A DNA stretch of 64,000 bases from Cyathus striatus. Its lineage: Eukaryota > Basidiomycota > Agaricomycetes > Agaricales > Nidulariaceae. Below the pieces are notes generated by a model that saw nothing but the letters and a program-made list of their open reading frames with translations, was not told the origin of the DNA and searched no databases. A program made the position numbers and the translations under genes. The DNA lies in assembly GCA_025738555.1 (NCBI GenBank), contig JAOVFP010000005.1:3224001-3288000 (forward strand). Direction: 5' to 3'. Position 1 is the stretch's first letter, and each line of letters begins with the position of its first letter. Shown here in pieces: positions 11,740-22,913 of the stretch.

Positions 11740-13051
11740 ATGTGCCGAAATGCTGCACTGTGTGGCTCTCTGTTATATCTTCTACTCTCGTTCACATGCT
11801 ACGCAAGGATCGTAAATGTTACAATTGATGACGGTTACGGAGATTCGCTGACGCATCAATTGCCTATATACCTCCCATTGACCGTCTGGAGTAATCAGAC
11901 GTGTAAAGGATGCGCAATCAAGCCTGACCCGTCGAGAGCTTTCATGCAAACTTACAATGCTGCAACTTACCATCCTAAACTGCAGAATGTGTCGATAACT
12001 ATGGACTTTGAAGGTACTATTGCATAACGAAATACATATATCAAGGCTCATGAATAAATAGGAATCGCCATATATGTATTCTTTATTCTTCCTAACAAAC
12101 AAGCCAACGGTGTTACCACTACTACATCGGTGAACTTCACTGTTGATGGACAGATGGTTGGCAATTTCACACATGAGACTGACCCTTCCACCACCAATTT
12201 TATCTTTGACCGAATGGTTTTCAGCAAAACTGATCTTCTGCCAGGCATTCACCAGCTGATCATTTCAACTAACGGTGTTAACATCAGTACCTTCACTAAT
12301 TTCGATTATGCAATTTATACGTAGGTTAGTTGTTATTATGTCATTCTATGGTACTAACTTTACTTAAAGAAAAGAAATCAAAGATGTCAATACTTCTGCA
12401 ACCATCACTACGCAGTTATCTGGTAGCAGCTCTGTTTTTTCTTCTCCAAGCTCCACAGCAAACTCTTCTCAGCCCAAAAACACAACAGCTGCCATTATTG
12501 GAGTAGCCGTAGGAGGAATCAGTCTTGTTGGTGCTATTACTGCCCTCTTTGTCTGGCAAAGGCTTGGTAAACGGAGACATCGATTTAACTCGAATATTAT
12601 TGCGCCTACCAGTCATAGAAAGCAAACACGGTTACGAGTCGTTGCTCCCCCAGATTACAATCTTCAGCATGTATCAAACGAGATCATTGGTGTACCTGAT
12701 GAAACAGGTCTTTTTTCTTACAGACCGGAAACCGCCATGTTGAATGACCTCACCAGCACGGAACGAAACTCGCCTTCGAGCCATTCGTCGCACGCCTTTT
12801 TAAGTAATTTGTTCAGGCGGTTAGACCGTAGTGGTACACTGGCGGAGTCCAGGCACTACGATGTCAGCATGGCTCAAAGAAGGGTGGATACTTCGATGGT
12901 CTACCAAGCCGAAGAGACTGCAAATGAAAATGACAGGATCTCTAGAATGAGAGACCAGATACAAGCTCGGGTTGAGCTGTTACGGTGGCAGCACCGGGAT
13001 TCGGGGGTAGAGAGACTATCAAATGATCCTCCGCCAAGCTATGCCCCGTGA
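11740..13051 (+). CDS. Membrane glycoprotein paralog B with C-terminal PPxY
   Basis: Model: exons 11740-12013, 12062-12320 and 12370-13051, 404 residues, introns of 48 and 49 bp. The order is signal peptide (MCRNAALCGSLLYLLLSFTCYA), ectodomain (VNVTIDDGYGD, TCKGCAIKPDPSRAF, IAIYVFFILPNKQ, NFTVDGQMVGNFTHE, FTNFDYAIYT), Ser/Thr-rich stalk, transmembrane helix (IIGVAVGGISLVGAITALFV), basic RLGKRRHR and a cytoplasmic tail of about 165 residues. The tail ends in a predicted coiled coil (ISRMRDQIQARVELLRWQ) and DPPPSYAP. PPSY matches the PPxY consensus bound by WW domains such as those of Rsp5/Nedd4 ubiquitin ligases; that partner is inference. Closest to gene C by sequence and promoter. The start was chosen because the same ATGTGCCGA opens gene C and begins the signal peptide. 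Confidence 0.88.
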
Positions 13052-13211
13052 CCGTTTTAGCACCTCATAATCTGCCAGTATGCACCCAAAATATTTAGTT
13101 GTACGGCTTTATACTTAGAAATTAGTAAAAGAGGCCCGAGTCAACTGTTGTAGGTTTGTAACCAACAAGTAACAAGGATAAATATTTATGTAAATATTAA
13201 ACTTCATTTGA

Positions 13212-13654
13212 ACTCGTAAAAATGATTATATCTCAAGGCAGCCTTCAGCCTGAACCACCATCATCTATGGTCCCTTGGTTCACTCATGATCACTGGACTG
13301 GACAATCAGTACTGAGGAGAGCGAGACTGCTTTCTAATCTACTTAAATACAAAATAAAATTTTACTACGGAATCAAACAAAGCCATTGGAGTGAGCATCG
13401 GCATTCCGCTGGCCGATACATCACGATTCACGGCACATCAATAGCGCATGGATTGCATAATCAACCCACAGTGATCCAACAGTTCCCTGAGGGCTGGCTA
13501 TAGTCTCGTCTCTCCCCCTGGGGGGAGGTATGAGGTATAAATATATAACCATTGAGTACTGAGGCCTGAGGCCTGTCATCGCTATCCTATTGCGAAGCAC
13601 TGAGGTGAGCAGACTTGATTACATTTGCTGTCAGGGATATGTGCGACGACACCA
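13212..13654 (+). repeat. Dispersed repeat with core inverted relative to 49.5-kb copy
   Basis: Outer parts (13212-13305 and 13560-13654) match 49480-49552 and 49789-49873 in the same orientation. The core, about 13309-13556, matches 49556-49788 in reverse complement. Both cores are bounded on the left by CAGTACT, and here the right side also reads GAGTACTG. The core includes CCCCCTGGGGGG and TGGATTGCATAATCAACCCA. No coding frame is shared. Confidence 0.75.
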
Positions 13655-15069
13655 CGATTGGAAGCCTATGCGGATGCCTGTTCAGATGAGCTACACGGTC
13701 CCGAGCTCGCGTTCGCATACGGGATATATATCGACGACTCACATCCCGCGCCATCCTGCCCATATCCCGGAAAGCGCAAACTACCTGCCCTCTACTTATC
13801 CAGAAACCCCAATACCCATTCAAATCATCAGCGTAAGCTGAAGTAATCCGATATGTCTTCTCATCGTACGTGAAGAACATCAGGTCCGAATCTGATAACA
13901 CCGAAGACCTAGAACTGGGTGCATGGTTGGAGGGAGAAGGCACGCCTAGTACAAAAGATCCCGAGCTTGGTACGTTCACGTGAGGGGTGTACATCGGCGA
14001 CTCAGACGTCCCGTTGTCGTGCCTATATCCCAGAAAGCGTAAACCAGCTGCTCTCTGCTCATCCAGGAGCCCCATATACCCATTCAAATCATCAGCACAC
14101 GCCGAAGTAGTCCAGTACGTCTTCCCATAGTAGATGAAGAACCCCGAGTCTTAAGGAAGTGGGCAGTTGGAAGCTGAAGATGACGAGAGGTTGAGGTTTG
14201 GGGAATAGGCATGGTAGATGCAAGATGAACTTGGTAGGTGGTTTGGGGAAGCAGACACGCTTGCTGCAGGATGTCCTGAACCTTTAATATTCAGACGAAC
14301 TGGAGCGCGGGAAGTGTACAGGACGCACACTATCGACACGTGTAGCATTGCTATTCCGATCTTACGCTGCCATAGAAGCACTCCCGACTCTACCTCATCC
14401 ATTGCTATCCCTAGTCAGAGTATCACAGATACGACACGTAGTCTCCTCAGCGCTGGAATACGCTCTATGCTCCTCAAAAATATCTAACATCACACCTAGA
14501 GCGGATGGGGACTCGGAGCCCATATTGGGAGAGTGTCCTAAGCCATATTGTGGTGTGATGTACTGGTTGAGGGAACAGGAGATACCGGTGTATTGTGAGT
14601 TGTTGTCAGAGGATAAAGTGGAGGTGTAGAATAGTGGAGGGTTGTACGATGGGAAGGTACCCAAACTGCAACGTTTCAACGTTCAACGTCCATTAGTGGT
14701 AACTGAGAAAGGAATACAGCGGAAGCAATGAGTCAAGACATACGTTGAATCACCGACGAGAAATAATCCACTAGCGTACTCAAGTATATTCCCCCCTGGC
14801 TTGCAAAGACGATGCCAAATTCCAATGGGGATGAGAGATCTTGTAGGTAAAGAATGCTAGCTGCTATTGTTGTCAAACCGTCGCATTCTGGCGCTTGCTC
14901 TCGGCAGGGCATGCGAGGGAATGGTCTGGTTGTTGGAAGCTGATGGTAAATAAGGACAGATACGCAACAGTGCATCAGAGCCCAACTTGAGCCCAACCAA
15001 TGAACCACACTGAAATCTCAGCTTACCCAAATTTTCGTCGTTTTGGTTACAGTTTTCGTATGGTAACAA
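13655..15069 (-). pseudogene. Decayed gene fragment, also present at 55.9-57.2 kb
   Basis: The minus strand carries fragments of a protein with an internal repeat of form Y-I/W-T-S-A-x-A-D-D-L-N-G-Y followed by RA-LRFLGY. At its upstream end is a hydrophobic stretch (LTTIAASILYLQDLSSPL). The frames are interrupted by stops and shifts. The same sequence, with more CpG loss, recurs at 55890-57171, and both copies share several stops, so the gene was probably dead or intron-containing before duplication. The family is unrecognised. Homology stops sharply at 14950 here (57171 in the other copy). Confidence 0.6.
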
Positions 15070-15699
15070 AGTGATCAGCCTATCATGCTAAGCATCCTCT
15101 TTGTTCCTCCTAATTTCATCATCCTTTGTACTAAGTAATACTTATCCTTGTCACCTCAATAGCGCCGAAGCTCCTTTTAAATCTCCTACCAGTTTCGTGA
15201 TTCCCTTATTCGTTATTTCAGCGGTCGGCTGTGAATCAGAGGCTCGGTTATAGCTATGCAGGTCCTATTAAGTTGACGTGACAACTTTCGAGTCCCGATA
15301 TTTTGTAAATAATGGCAATGTGGTATATCCTTTCAATTCATCATTGGTTTTTTAAAGCTTAGTCCTTAGGTCTAGAAGATAGGACTTGCGAAGAGCTCGA
15401 TCTCAGAAAGCATACATTACTAACGCCATTTCATGTTGAACTACCTTTCTCATGCACAGACTCAGTTGGCCAACTTGGGTGTGTCTTTGATGAGATGATA
15501 TTTGTGCGTCAACAGCAAATTAATCTTTCTATATTTATCCGATGCGTTATCATACTACATCAAGTTCAATACCTTTCTGTTATGTCTACCCCCGCTACTG
15601 GTGCATGCTTTTTAACTGTATCATCGTATATCACTCAGGTTTCCTCTACAACAGCCGAGCCATTGTCGTCGTTGGCCGTGGCTACGTGACGGGTTGGCT

Positions 15700-15708
15700 C
15701 TTTAAGAG
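15700..15708 (+). promoter_or_regulatory. TATA-like TTTAAGA element of gene C
   Basis: TTTAAGAGT about 40 bases before the gene C start, in a leader similar to that of gene B. A role as core promoter is inferred from conservation between the two paralogs only. Confidence 0.35.
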
Positions 15709-15743
15709 TCAAGATAGCTCACCTCTTCTATAACCCTCATCCA

Positions 15744-17104
15744 ATGTGCCGACACACTGCAATATGTGCCTCTCTACTATATCTATTACTTCCTCTCACA
15801 TGTTTTGCAGGGACTGTAAATGTTACAATTGATGACGGCTATGGAGATGCGCTGACGCAACAAAAGCCTATGTACTTCCCACCGACCAGCTGGAATGATC
15901 AGACGTGTGTAGGATGTAAAATCAGGCCAGACGCATCGAGAGCTTTTAAGGGCACTTACAATGGCGCAACTTACCATCCAGAACTGCAGAATGTCTCCGT
16001 AACCATGAGCTTTGAAGGTATTATTCAATGTACGATATACTATCTATATCGAGGCTCAATGACAAATAGGGATTGCGATATATGTATTCTTTATTCTTCC
16101 TAACACTCAAGCCAACCGGAAGTCACTGCTAATACAGCAGTGAACTTTACTATTGACGGACAGATAGTTGGCAACTTCACACATGAGCCTGACTCTTCCA
16201 CCACTGACTTTATCTTTGACCAAATGGTTTTTAACAAGACTGATCTTCCACAAGGCACTCACCAGCTGATTATATCTACTTCCGGTATTAACATTAGTAC
16301 CTTCACCAATTTCGATTATGCAATGTATACGTAGGTTGAAATCGTTCCTATGTCATTGACTCATTTGGCGGTATTGATTTTGCCTATAGAAAACAAATCG
16401 ATGATCCCACTTCCATTACTTCAGCTACCGGAAGTGCTATCATAACGCAGCTATTTGGCAGTTCTGTCATAATGCAGCTATCCAGCAGTTCTGTCTACCC
16501 TTCTCCAAGCTCCACTGGATCAGATACTCGAAAACTAGGCTCCTCTATGTCCAGAAACGTGACAGCCACCATCATTGGAGCAACCATTGGTGGAATTATA
16601 CTTATTGGCGCAATTACTGCCCTCTTTGTCTGGCGAAGACTTCATAAACGAAAAATTAATATTGATGCGGTTACCAGTCCTAGAATGCCAAAAAAAGCAA
16701 CAACGAGAGTGCAATCGCCATTTCAACTTGTTGCTTCCCCAGACTACGATCGTCGTCGTCGTACATCAAGCGAGATCATTGGCGCACCTGACGAAACACG
16801 TCGTTTCTTTTCCAGATCGGAAACTGCTATATTGAATGGCCTCACTGATTTGGAACAAAACCCGACGTCCTCTCACCCGCCGTCTTCAAGTCGTTCACTA
16901 CTCGCTATTTTTCGTAAATTTTTCAAGCGACTGAGCCGGGCGGATGTTCAAGCTGAAGGGCCAGTGGATACCAATGATGGGATCTCTAGGATGAGAGAAC
17001 AGATGCAGGCGATGCAAGCTCAGATTGAGCTTCTTCAATGGCAGCAGCGAAATGCATGGGTAGAAGGATTACCAAATGATCCTCCACCAGGCTATTCTCT
17101 GTAA
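15744..17104 (+). pseudogene. Membrane glycoprotein paralog C, frameshifted in exon 2
   Basis: Exons by homology: 15744-16017, 16070-16330 and 16390-17104, introns 52 and 59 bp. Signal peptide (MCRHTAICASLLYLLLPLTCFA), VNVTIDDGYGD, TCVGCKIRPD, transmembrane helix (IIGATIGGIILIGAITALFV), basic RRLHKRK, coiled coil (ISRMREQMQAMQAQIELLQ) and the tail DPPPGYSL are all intact. Exon 2 is 261 nt where A, B and E have 259, a net gain of 2 nt near 16111-16120 (after CAAGCCAACC). As read, PNTQAN shifts out of frame and meets TGA about 25 bases later. Beyond the shift the original frame is open to the end. The lesion is recent, or a sequencing or assembly error, or a real null allele. Splice sites do not offer an obvious rescue. 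Confidence 0.75.
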
Positions 17105-17881
17105 TCGCTTTATTTGATCCTCATCTACCAGTATATTTCCAGTATATTTCCCAAATATACCCTGTGATCGAAGCGCCTGCGTTGCGAAGAAATCCAATGA
17201 CCTTGATGATCATCGATCATTCCTTGTAAGTTGATCTATCCAAATAGAAGGCATATCGTTTTTTGAGTTTGTTAAAGGTGCTCCTCCGTACCCACGCAAA
17301 CACACCGGTTGCAGAAAGGTCTTATACATGGGGTTTGAGTTCACCCTGCACAATGAATATCACCATTCGCATGGGTACAAACTTAGTTCACGAAAACCAA
17401 TAGTAAGCCTTGCGCTTATCAGTATGAGAATGCCGTCCTCTTATTTTAATCTAAAGCTAATAATAAGCAGCCTACAAAGTTGTGCATGTTACCAAAGTTA
17501 AGAGTCTTCTCTTATAGTCGTTGTGTTTCATGATTCATCATCGCTTCAACTTGCTTCAGCTCCAATGTTCAACCATTATCAATGTTCAACGTATAACGTT
17601 TAATTTTCTTCCCTTATTGAGGTCGATTGGCAAACAAATCACGATGCAAATCTTACGAGTCGTAGAAATGATTCGGTGGGTTTTACAACGTCACTCCTAG
17701 GAATGAGATTACATCGCCCATTGTATTAATACCTGAAATCATTCGTCGTCGCATCACCCAAGCATCCCTTACAACCGCCGGGCTACTAGGTGAGTCCCTA
17801 TTGCAACAAGGTTCAAAATCGATATGCGCTTATCATTGCTCGAGTCTAACTTCAAACTCTTTGTCAAAATTTTTTTATTTC
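17105..17881. other. Intergenic region between genes C and D
   Basis: No gene is supported. A short direct repeat (AATGTTCAAC) lies near 17564 and 17581. Confidence 0.35.
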
Positions 17882-19228
17882 ATGCACGGACGTACTGGCA
17901 TCGCCGTCTTTATCTTATGGCTCCTCAGAATCACCTTTGCAGGGATTGTGAACCGTACTATTGATGATTCCTTTGGAGATTCTACGACATCTCAGGTCCC
18001 TATGTTTTTACCTTCGGGGTTATGGGCCAACCAGTTGTGTGAAGTATGTGCAATCAAGCCTGATACTTCAAAGGCATTCATGAAAACATATACTGCCTCA
18101 ACATACTATCCTACGCTGAATAATATCTCTATAATCATGGAATTTGAAGGTATAGGTTCATTGTTCTTGAGAAGCAGGTCGAGAGCTCACTTACCTACAG
18201 GAATTGCAATATATGTATTCTTCATTCTTCCAAATAAACAAGCAGATGGCAATGTAGCAGCTACTACGATAGCAAACTTCACAATCGACGGACAAATCAT
18301 CGGAGATTTCACTCATAATCCCGATCCCATAACAACTGATATTCTCTACAATCAGCTGGTCTTCAATAAAACAGATCTTCCGAATGCCATCCACCAATTA
18401 GTTATTTCAACTTCAGGCCTTGCCATTAGTACTTTCACCAATTTTGATTACGCCATATACTCGTGCGTTGGGCTAGTTCTTATTGTCGTCCAACCCATTA
18501 ATTTAGTGGACAGGCATGTTGATCATGATGCTACTACTTCTGTTTCGCCAACAACCTCCATCGCTTCAAGTGCTAGCGGATCTAACTTCAACTCCAATTC
18601 CAAAGCAAAGCCAGTTCGTGCTATCGTGGGCGGGACTGTCGGAGGGATCATTCTTATTACTATCATTGCGTTCCTCCTCTTTCGGAGACTTAGAACACGA
18701 AAAAACCAGGTTCACTTTGACAGAGGCTTACTGTTCAGTCAAGCAGGGAAAGTATCTACCGTTCGGTCACTAACGCCTTTCCTTGAACGTTCCCCACGTT
18801 CCGCGGATCCAGACAATGATAGTGGGTCGACTAAGGCTATCGAAGGCAAGAAAGGCAATTACAACATCACAGCGAGACCATTCGATCAACCTTCTTCCAG
18901 TGGTCTGTCGGTGTTGACCAGTAGCGAATCTGTTATCCCAACGGTAGGGAGTGACGCACCGCTAGAAAAAATCCGCCAGGCCCGCCAGAGCGAACTGGAC
19001 CGACGATTACGTGCCATGAACAAGGAAATGGACGAACTCAGAACAGGAATGGTAGTCCATCCAATGCATGGTTCGAGCGCTACGGTTTTAGGAGATGATT
19101 CTGAAATTAGTCGAATGCAAGAACATATGCAGGCGATGCAGGCGCAGATTGAGCTCCTTCAGTCACAACAGCGGAGTCCATGGGCACAGGGACTTTCAAA
19201 TGACGCTCCGCCGGGCTATGTTCCTTAA
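17882..19228 (+). CDS. Membrane glycoprotein paralog D with C-terminal PPGY
   Basis: Model: exons 17882-18149, 18201-18462 and 18514-19228, 414 residues. Signal peptide (MHGRTGIAVFILWLLRITFAG), ectodomain (VNRTIDDSFGD, LCEVCAIKPD, IAIYVFFILPNKQ, NFTIDGQIIGDF, FTNFDYAIYS), Ser/Thr-rich stalk, transmembrane helix (IVGGTVGGIILITIIAFLLF), basic RRLRTRK, a long tail with charged helical segments near residues 345-365, then ISRMQEHMQAMQAQIELLQ and the end DAPPGYVP. Both introns are exactly 51 bp and contain no in-frame stop, so unspliced RNA stays open throughout. Homology to A-C and E and consensus borders argue that they are real introns. The ATG was chosen because it opens the signal peptide. 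Converges with gene E, whose stop lies 109 bp away. Confidence 0.88.
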   Translation: MHGRTGIAVFILWLLRITFAGIVNRTIDDSFGDSTTSQVPMFLPSGLWANQLCEVCAIKPDTSKAFMKTYTASTYYPTLNNISIIMEFEGIGSLFLRSRSRAHLPTGIAIYVFFILPNKQADGNVAATTIANFTIDGQIIGDFTHNPDPITTDILYNQLVFNKTDLPNAIHQLVISTSGLAISTFTNFDYAIYSCVGLVLIVVQPINLVDRHVDHDATTSVSPTTSIASSASGSNFNSNSKAKPVRAIVGGTVGGIILITIIAFLLFRRLRTRKNQVHFDRGLLFSQAGKVSTVRSLTPFLERSPRSADPDNDSGSTKAIEGKKGNYNITARPFDQPSSSGLSVLTSSESVIPTVGSDAPLEKIRQARQSELDRRLRAMNKEMDELRTGMVVHPMHGSSATVLGDDSEISRMQEHMQAMQAQIELLQSQQRSPWAQGLSNDAPPGYVP

Positions 19229-19336
19229 TTACTTGTATGTATATTTTTCCTGGTTGATTTTTGATGGATTTTTTGGCTGAGAACATGTGCGACTATACAC
19301 GTTAACCTACAATAAAGTGGTGATTGGAATAAAAAT

Positions 19337-20682
19337 TTATGGGGTATATCCTGGCAGTTGAAGTTTATTCGATACTCGTTGTACCCCTAATTGGGACTGA
19401 AGGAGCTCGGTGATTTGTGCCTGCATATCTTGCAGCTGTTCTAGCACAGCATTGGAGTCGTCCCGATCTCCCCTCCTCTCCCTTGCGACCTGAATCTCAT
19501 TCGGCATATGTTGAGTATTTATGGCTATACTACCTATTTCACTCGCTGCCTCGTGTGCGACAGGTAGTTGTGATTCCGGACCGACATGATCAACTGGGCG
19601 AGTCTCTTCCGGCAGGGACTCTAATTCACCACTGCGCAACTTGCTAACAGGTGCTTGTGGGCCACCAGACGGTAGTGGCCGAGGGTTTGGCAAGGTAGAA
19701 TCATCATTAATTTCCCGTAGTGCACTAGGCCCACTGGGTTTGTGGACGAGGAACGGACTTAGCACTGTGGCGGAAGATCGTTGGTGCATGCTAGGTTTGT
19801 ACGGTGTGATATCATCCTGATCTTTTCTTCTACTCTGCCTCTTCCAGAGAAAGAAGGCAAGCACACCACTGATGAGGATTACCCCTCCGACAGTCCCACC
19901 AACTACGGCACCAACCGGCGTACTCCTGGAACTTGAGTCAGATTCAGATGCATTCGAAACAGCGACACTTGAAGACACCGGCAAAGGGGTTGGACCTGTG
20001 GATGAAGGGGCACTGGAAGAGACATCTGCACCATCTACATGACTATGTACAATGAAAACAGTAAGTAAATGTATGAGAGTGAGAAGTGCCCAAGCATACG
20101 TGTATATTGCGTAGTCAAAGTTGATATATACATTAATATCAAGATCCGAAGCTGAAATAACGAGCTGGTGAATTCCATTTGAGAGACCAGTCATACCGAA
20201 AACGGTTTGATCATAGAGAATGTCGTCGGTGGAAAGGTCCGCAGTATGCGTAAAGTTCCCGATTATCTGGCCATCGACAGTAAAGTTAACCATCGTCGTA
20301 GTGTCGGCATTGGGGCCTTGCCGGTTGGGAAGAATAAATAATACATATATTGCAATTCCTGCATACGTTAGCATCCATTTATATTCTCTCTAGACACGTT
20401 ACTACCTTCAAATTCCATAATGATAGAGGCGTTCTGCATTGATTGATAACGGTAAGTCGCGGCAGTGTATGTCCCCTCGAATGCTTTCGATGGATTCGGC
20501 CTAATTGTACTCCCATAGCATAAAATGCCCTCCCACACATCACCAGTTGCTGGAAAGTATATCGGAAGCTGCTGTGTTCTCGAGTCTCCAAGGGTGTCAT
20601 CAATGGTATAGTTAACCAAACTCGCAAGCGTGAATGAAAGTAAGCACAGGAGTAAAGTGAGAATTCCAGCACGTCGAAGCAT
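19337..20682 (-). CDS. Membrane glycoprotein paralog E
   Basis: Minus-strand model: exons 20682-20406, 20358-20100 and 20042-19337, 413 residues, introns 47 and 57 bp. Signal peptide (MLRRAGILTLLLCLLSFTLAS), VNYTIDDTLGD, IAIYVLFILPNRQ, NFTVDGQIIGNFTH, INFDYAIYT, Ser-rich stalk, transmembrane helix (VVGGTVGGVILISGVLAFFLW), basic KRQSRRK, a long tail, a coiled coil (LEQLQDMQAQITELLQ) and the end LPGYTP. Two departures from B-D: the second cysteine of the C-x-x-C pair is Ser (LCYGSTIRPN), and the C-terminal motif is LPGY rather than PPxY. Inverted relative to A-D. Confidence 0.87.
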
Positions 20683-21309
20683 TGGTTGATAGTTATCGCA
20701 GAAGGGTTCTTTATGATTCTCTAGAGCAAGCTGGGCTCCTTCCTTTTAAGTTGGAAAAATCAAAAAATGAATATATGAACAGACATGCCCATGTCAGGGC
20801 ATATCAGGCCGTCATCGATCCGGGGGGGTTATATGGTCTGATATGAACAAGATATGATTTTAATAATCTACCTATCCGCTATATCAGCACCACTCAGCAT
20901 GATAATCTTGGTCAATGGTGGTCAAGTTGATATGAATTACTCAATAGTGATAATTATCCTATCTGCTTAATTCCCACTACCTAGGTAGTAGGATCTTGGG
21001 GGACGAAATGAAATGGAAATGGCAGGGGTTTTCATAAAAATGACGTGACGTCATATTGTAACCTGATTGGGATTGAAAAGTTCGGCTTTTCCCGGGCTTG
21101 TATGCTCTTGTATGCCTCCTTTGCCTCTTTTGTTAGGCATCTCCTGCCATCTCTCTCTTGCCACCCCCTTTTAGAGCAAGCTGCAAAAGATACTGGTTAT
21201 TGTTCAGATTCACCTGATAATATGACATTCATGCTATTGGAGCATGAGGGTTGCTTATGCAATCCATGCACTATTGATGTGCCATGTCCATTCAGCTGGT
21301 GGAATGCTG

Positions 21310-22548
21310 CAAGGGGGCATGCCAAAAAAAAATACTGACCTGGGGTCGGTTTTTTTTTTTTTCGAGACGTCGACCTACCCTACCTACCTATAGTAGATGA
21401 CTAATGTGATCAATTTCCTAATACGGAATGTCATCTATTTTTAGTATGTCCCAGCTAAGTTTACTGAGTCCCAACAATGCTACATAGTAAGTTACGATTT
21501 TCGGAGCCAACTACTATCGGCAATCAGTAGTTCGGGTTGCTCAGTACTTTGTGTTATTGCTTTTATGACCATTGGTAGATAGATTCTTCATAATAAAAAG
21601 TGATATTCAAGTGTAATACTACTAGATAAGATAGGTAAAATTTTGAGGTCAGAAGAGTATGAGAATGTCGACAAAATTTGCCCAACACGAACTACTGATT
21701 GATGATAGTATTGTATGAAGTACTCTAGCGTGCTCGCTTACCTTTAACTCTTCCTTCTTCATTGTTTTTGCATGTGCTGCAAATCCAAGTACATGGAATA
21801 GGCCCCCTGGAAATACAGTAGTCATGGTATTGTAAAAAGATTTGGTGGGTTCCATAGCAGACATGTGTATGTATATATTACTTACATATTCAGTTTCATA
21901 TCCAACATAATTACACTTCATCCCAACAGTTTCCTTTTCCCGAATCTTTCTCATATTGGAATGCTTGAAGGGTGTTATATGTCAGTGTGACAGCAATCCA
22001 TCTTCCTTCTTTTCCCCTTCCTTGTCCCTTTTCACCTTAGTGGTAACACAAGTTTTGCTCCCCATATGATTATGGATAAAGTTCTGAATTCCGACTTTTG
22101 AGCACTTCATATGCTCCCTGCATTCTGGGCAAATAGCATATCCCTCAGAGTCGACAACTACTAGTGGTGCTTATACATGTGCCAATAGCTAATGCCATGC
22201 AATAACATACCGAGTGCATCATGAACATGCTGTGTTCACTGTCAGTGACAGCATGCAATAGAAAATAGCTCATGGATATAATCATAAGATAAGATAACAA
22301 AAATCTTATCCAAAACGATCAAATATGATGCACATCAAGTATTATTTGCATGGTATACTGCTCAGAGGTGCCGATCCAACAACAGAGCACATAAACCCAT
22401 AAATATATAGCTAATAATACATTAGAAAAACTCTTCTAGAGCCTCTCGAAGTATAAGTGCAAAGGGTTCCATAAATTTTTTTCTGGCCTCCGGCCTGACC
22501 CTACCTACCCTACCCCCCGTGGGAAATTACGGTTGGCGTGCCCCCTTG
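21310..22548. mobile_element. Non-autonomous hAT-type element, 1239 bp
   Basis: Terminal inverted repeats CAAGGGGGCATGCCAA (left) and CAAGGGGGCACGCCAA (reverse complement of the right end). The flanking 8-bp duplications are both GAATGCTG (21302-21309 and 22549-22556). An 8-bp TSD is characteristic of the hAT superfamily. No transposase is recognised. It splits an older repeat. Confidence 0.8.
22005..22165 (-). other. Zinc-finger-like open stretch inside the 21.3-kb element
   Basis: The minus strand reads YAICPECREHMKCSKVG, then IQNFIHNHMGSKTC, a spacing of Cys and His pairs that looks like a DNA-binding zinc finger of the sort found in basidiomycete transposon-linked proteins. Surrounding frames are broken. 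The assignment is from general resemblance only. Confidence 0.35.
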
Positions 22549-22913
22549 GAATGCTGCCTACTATATTCCACTGAGTCATTATTGAAAATTTCTGATTGTA
22601 TTGAATATTTAAATAGCTTAGAAATTGGTCTTGCTCTCAGTCATTCGCTATCTATTGTGAGTGCTGAGGTGAGCAAACCCTTATTAGAATTACTTATATC
22701 ATGTTTACTTACTAGCATTATCTACTTAGATTGTAACACTTATAGGTAATGCAAATACAGAGTCATTCACTATCTATTGCAAGCACTGAGATTGTAATGC
22801 TTATACATGCCTGTAACATCATTGTTGCAACTTGCTCCTGTTTTTGGTTCATTCTTTGATGTTTCCCAACTTTTTAATTACTCTTTTATTGATATGCAAC
22901 CCTTATTGGAAAA

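Larger units (their letters stand above)
21180..22690 (+). repeat. Third copy of the 13.2/49.5-kb repeat, split by a hAT-type element
   Basis: 21180-21309 contains GGTTGCTTATGCAATCCATG and GCACTATTGATGTGCCATG, matching the 49640-49700 part. 22557-22690 resumes with CTTAGAAATTG, GCTCTCAGTCATT and GTGCTGAGGTGAGCA, matching 49760-49830. The interruption is exactly the element at 21310-22548. The core orientation is that of the 49.5-kb copy. Confidence 0.55.

Noticed and set aside
17801..17881. Longer N-terminus for gene D from an upstream in-frame TTG
   Set aside because: It would bury the signal peptide, and no paralog has such an extension.
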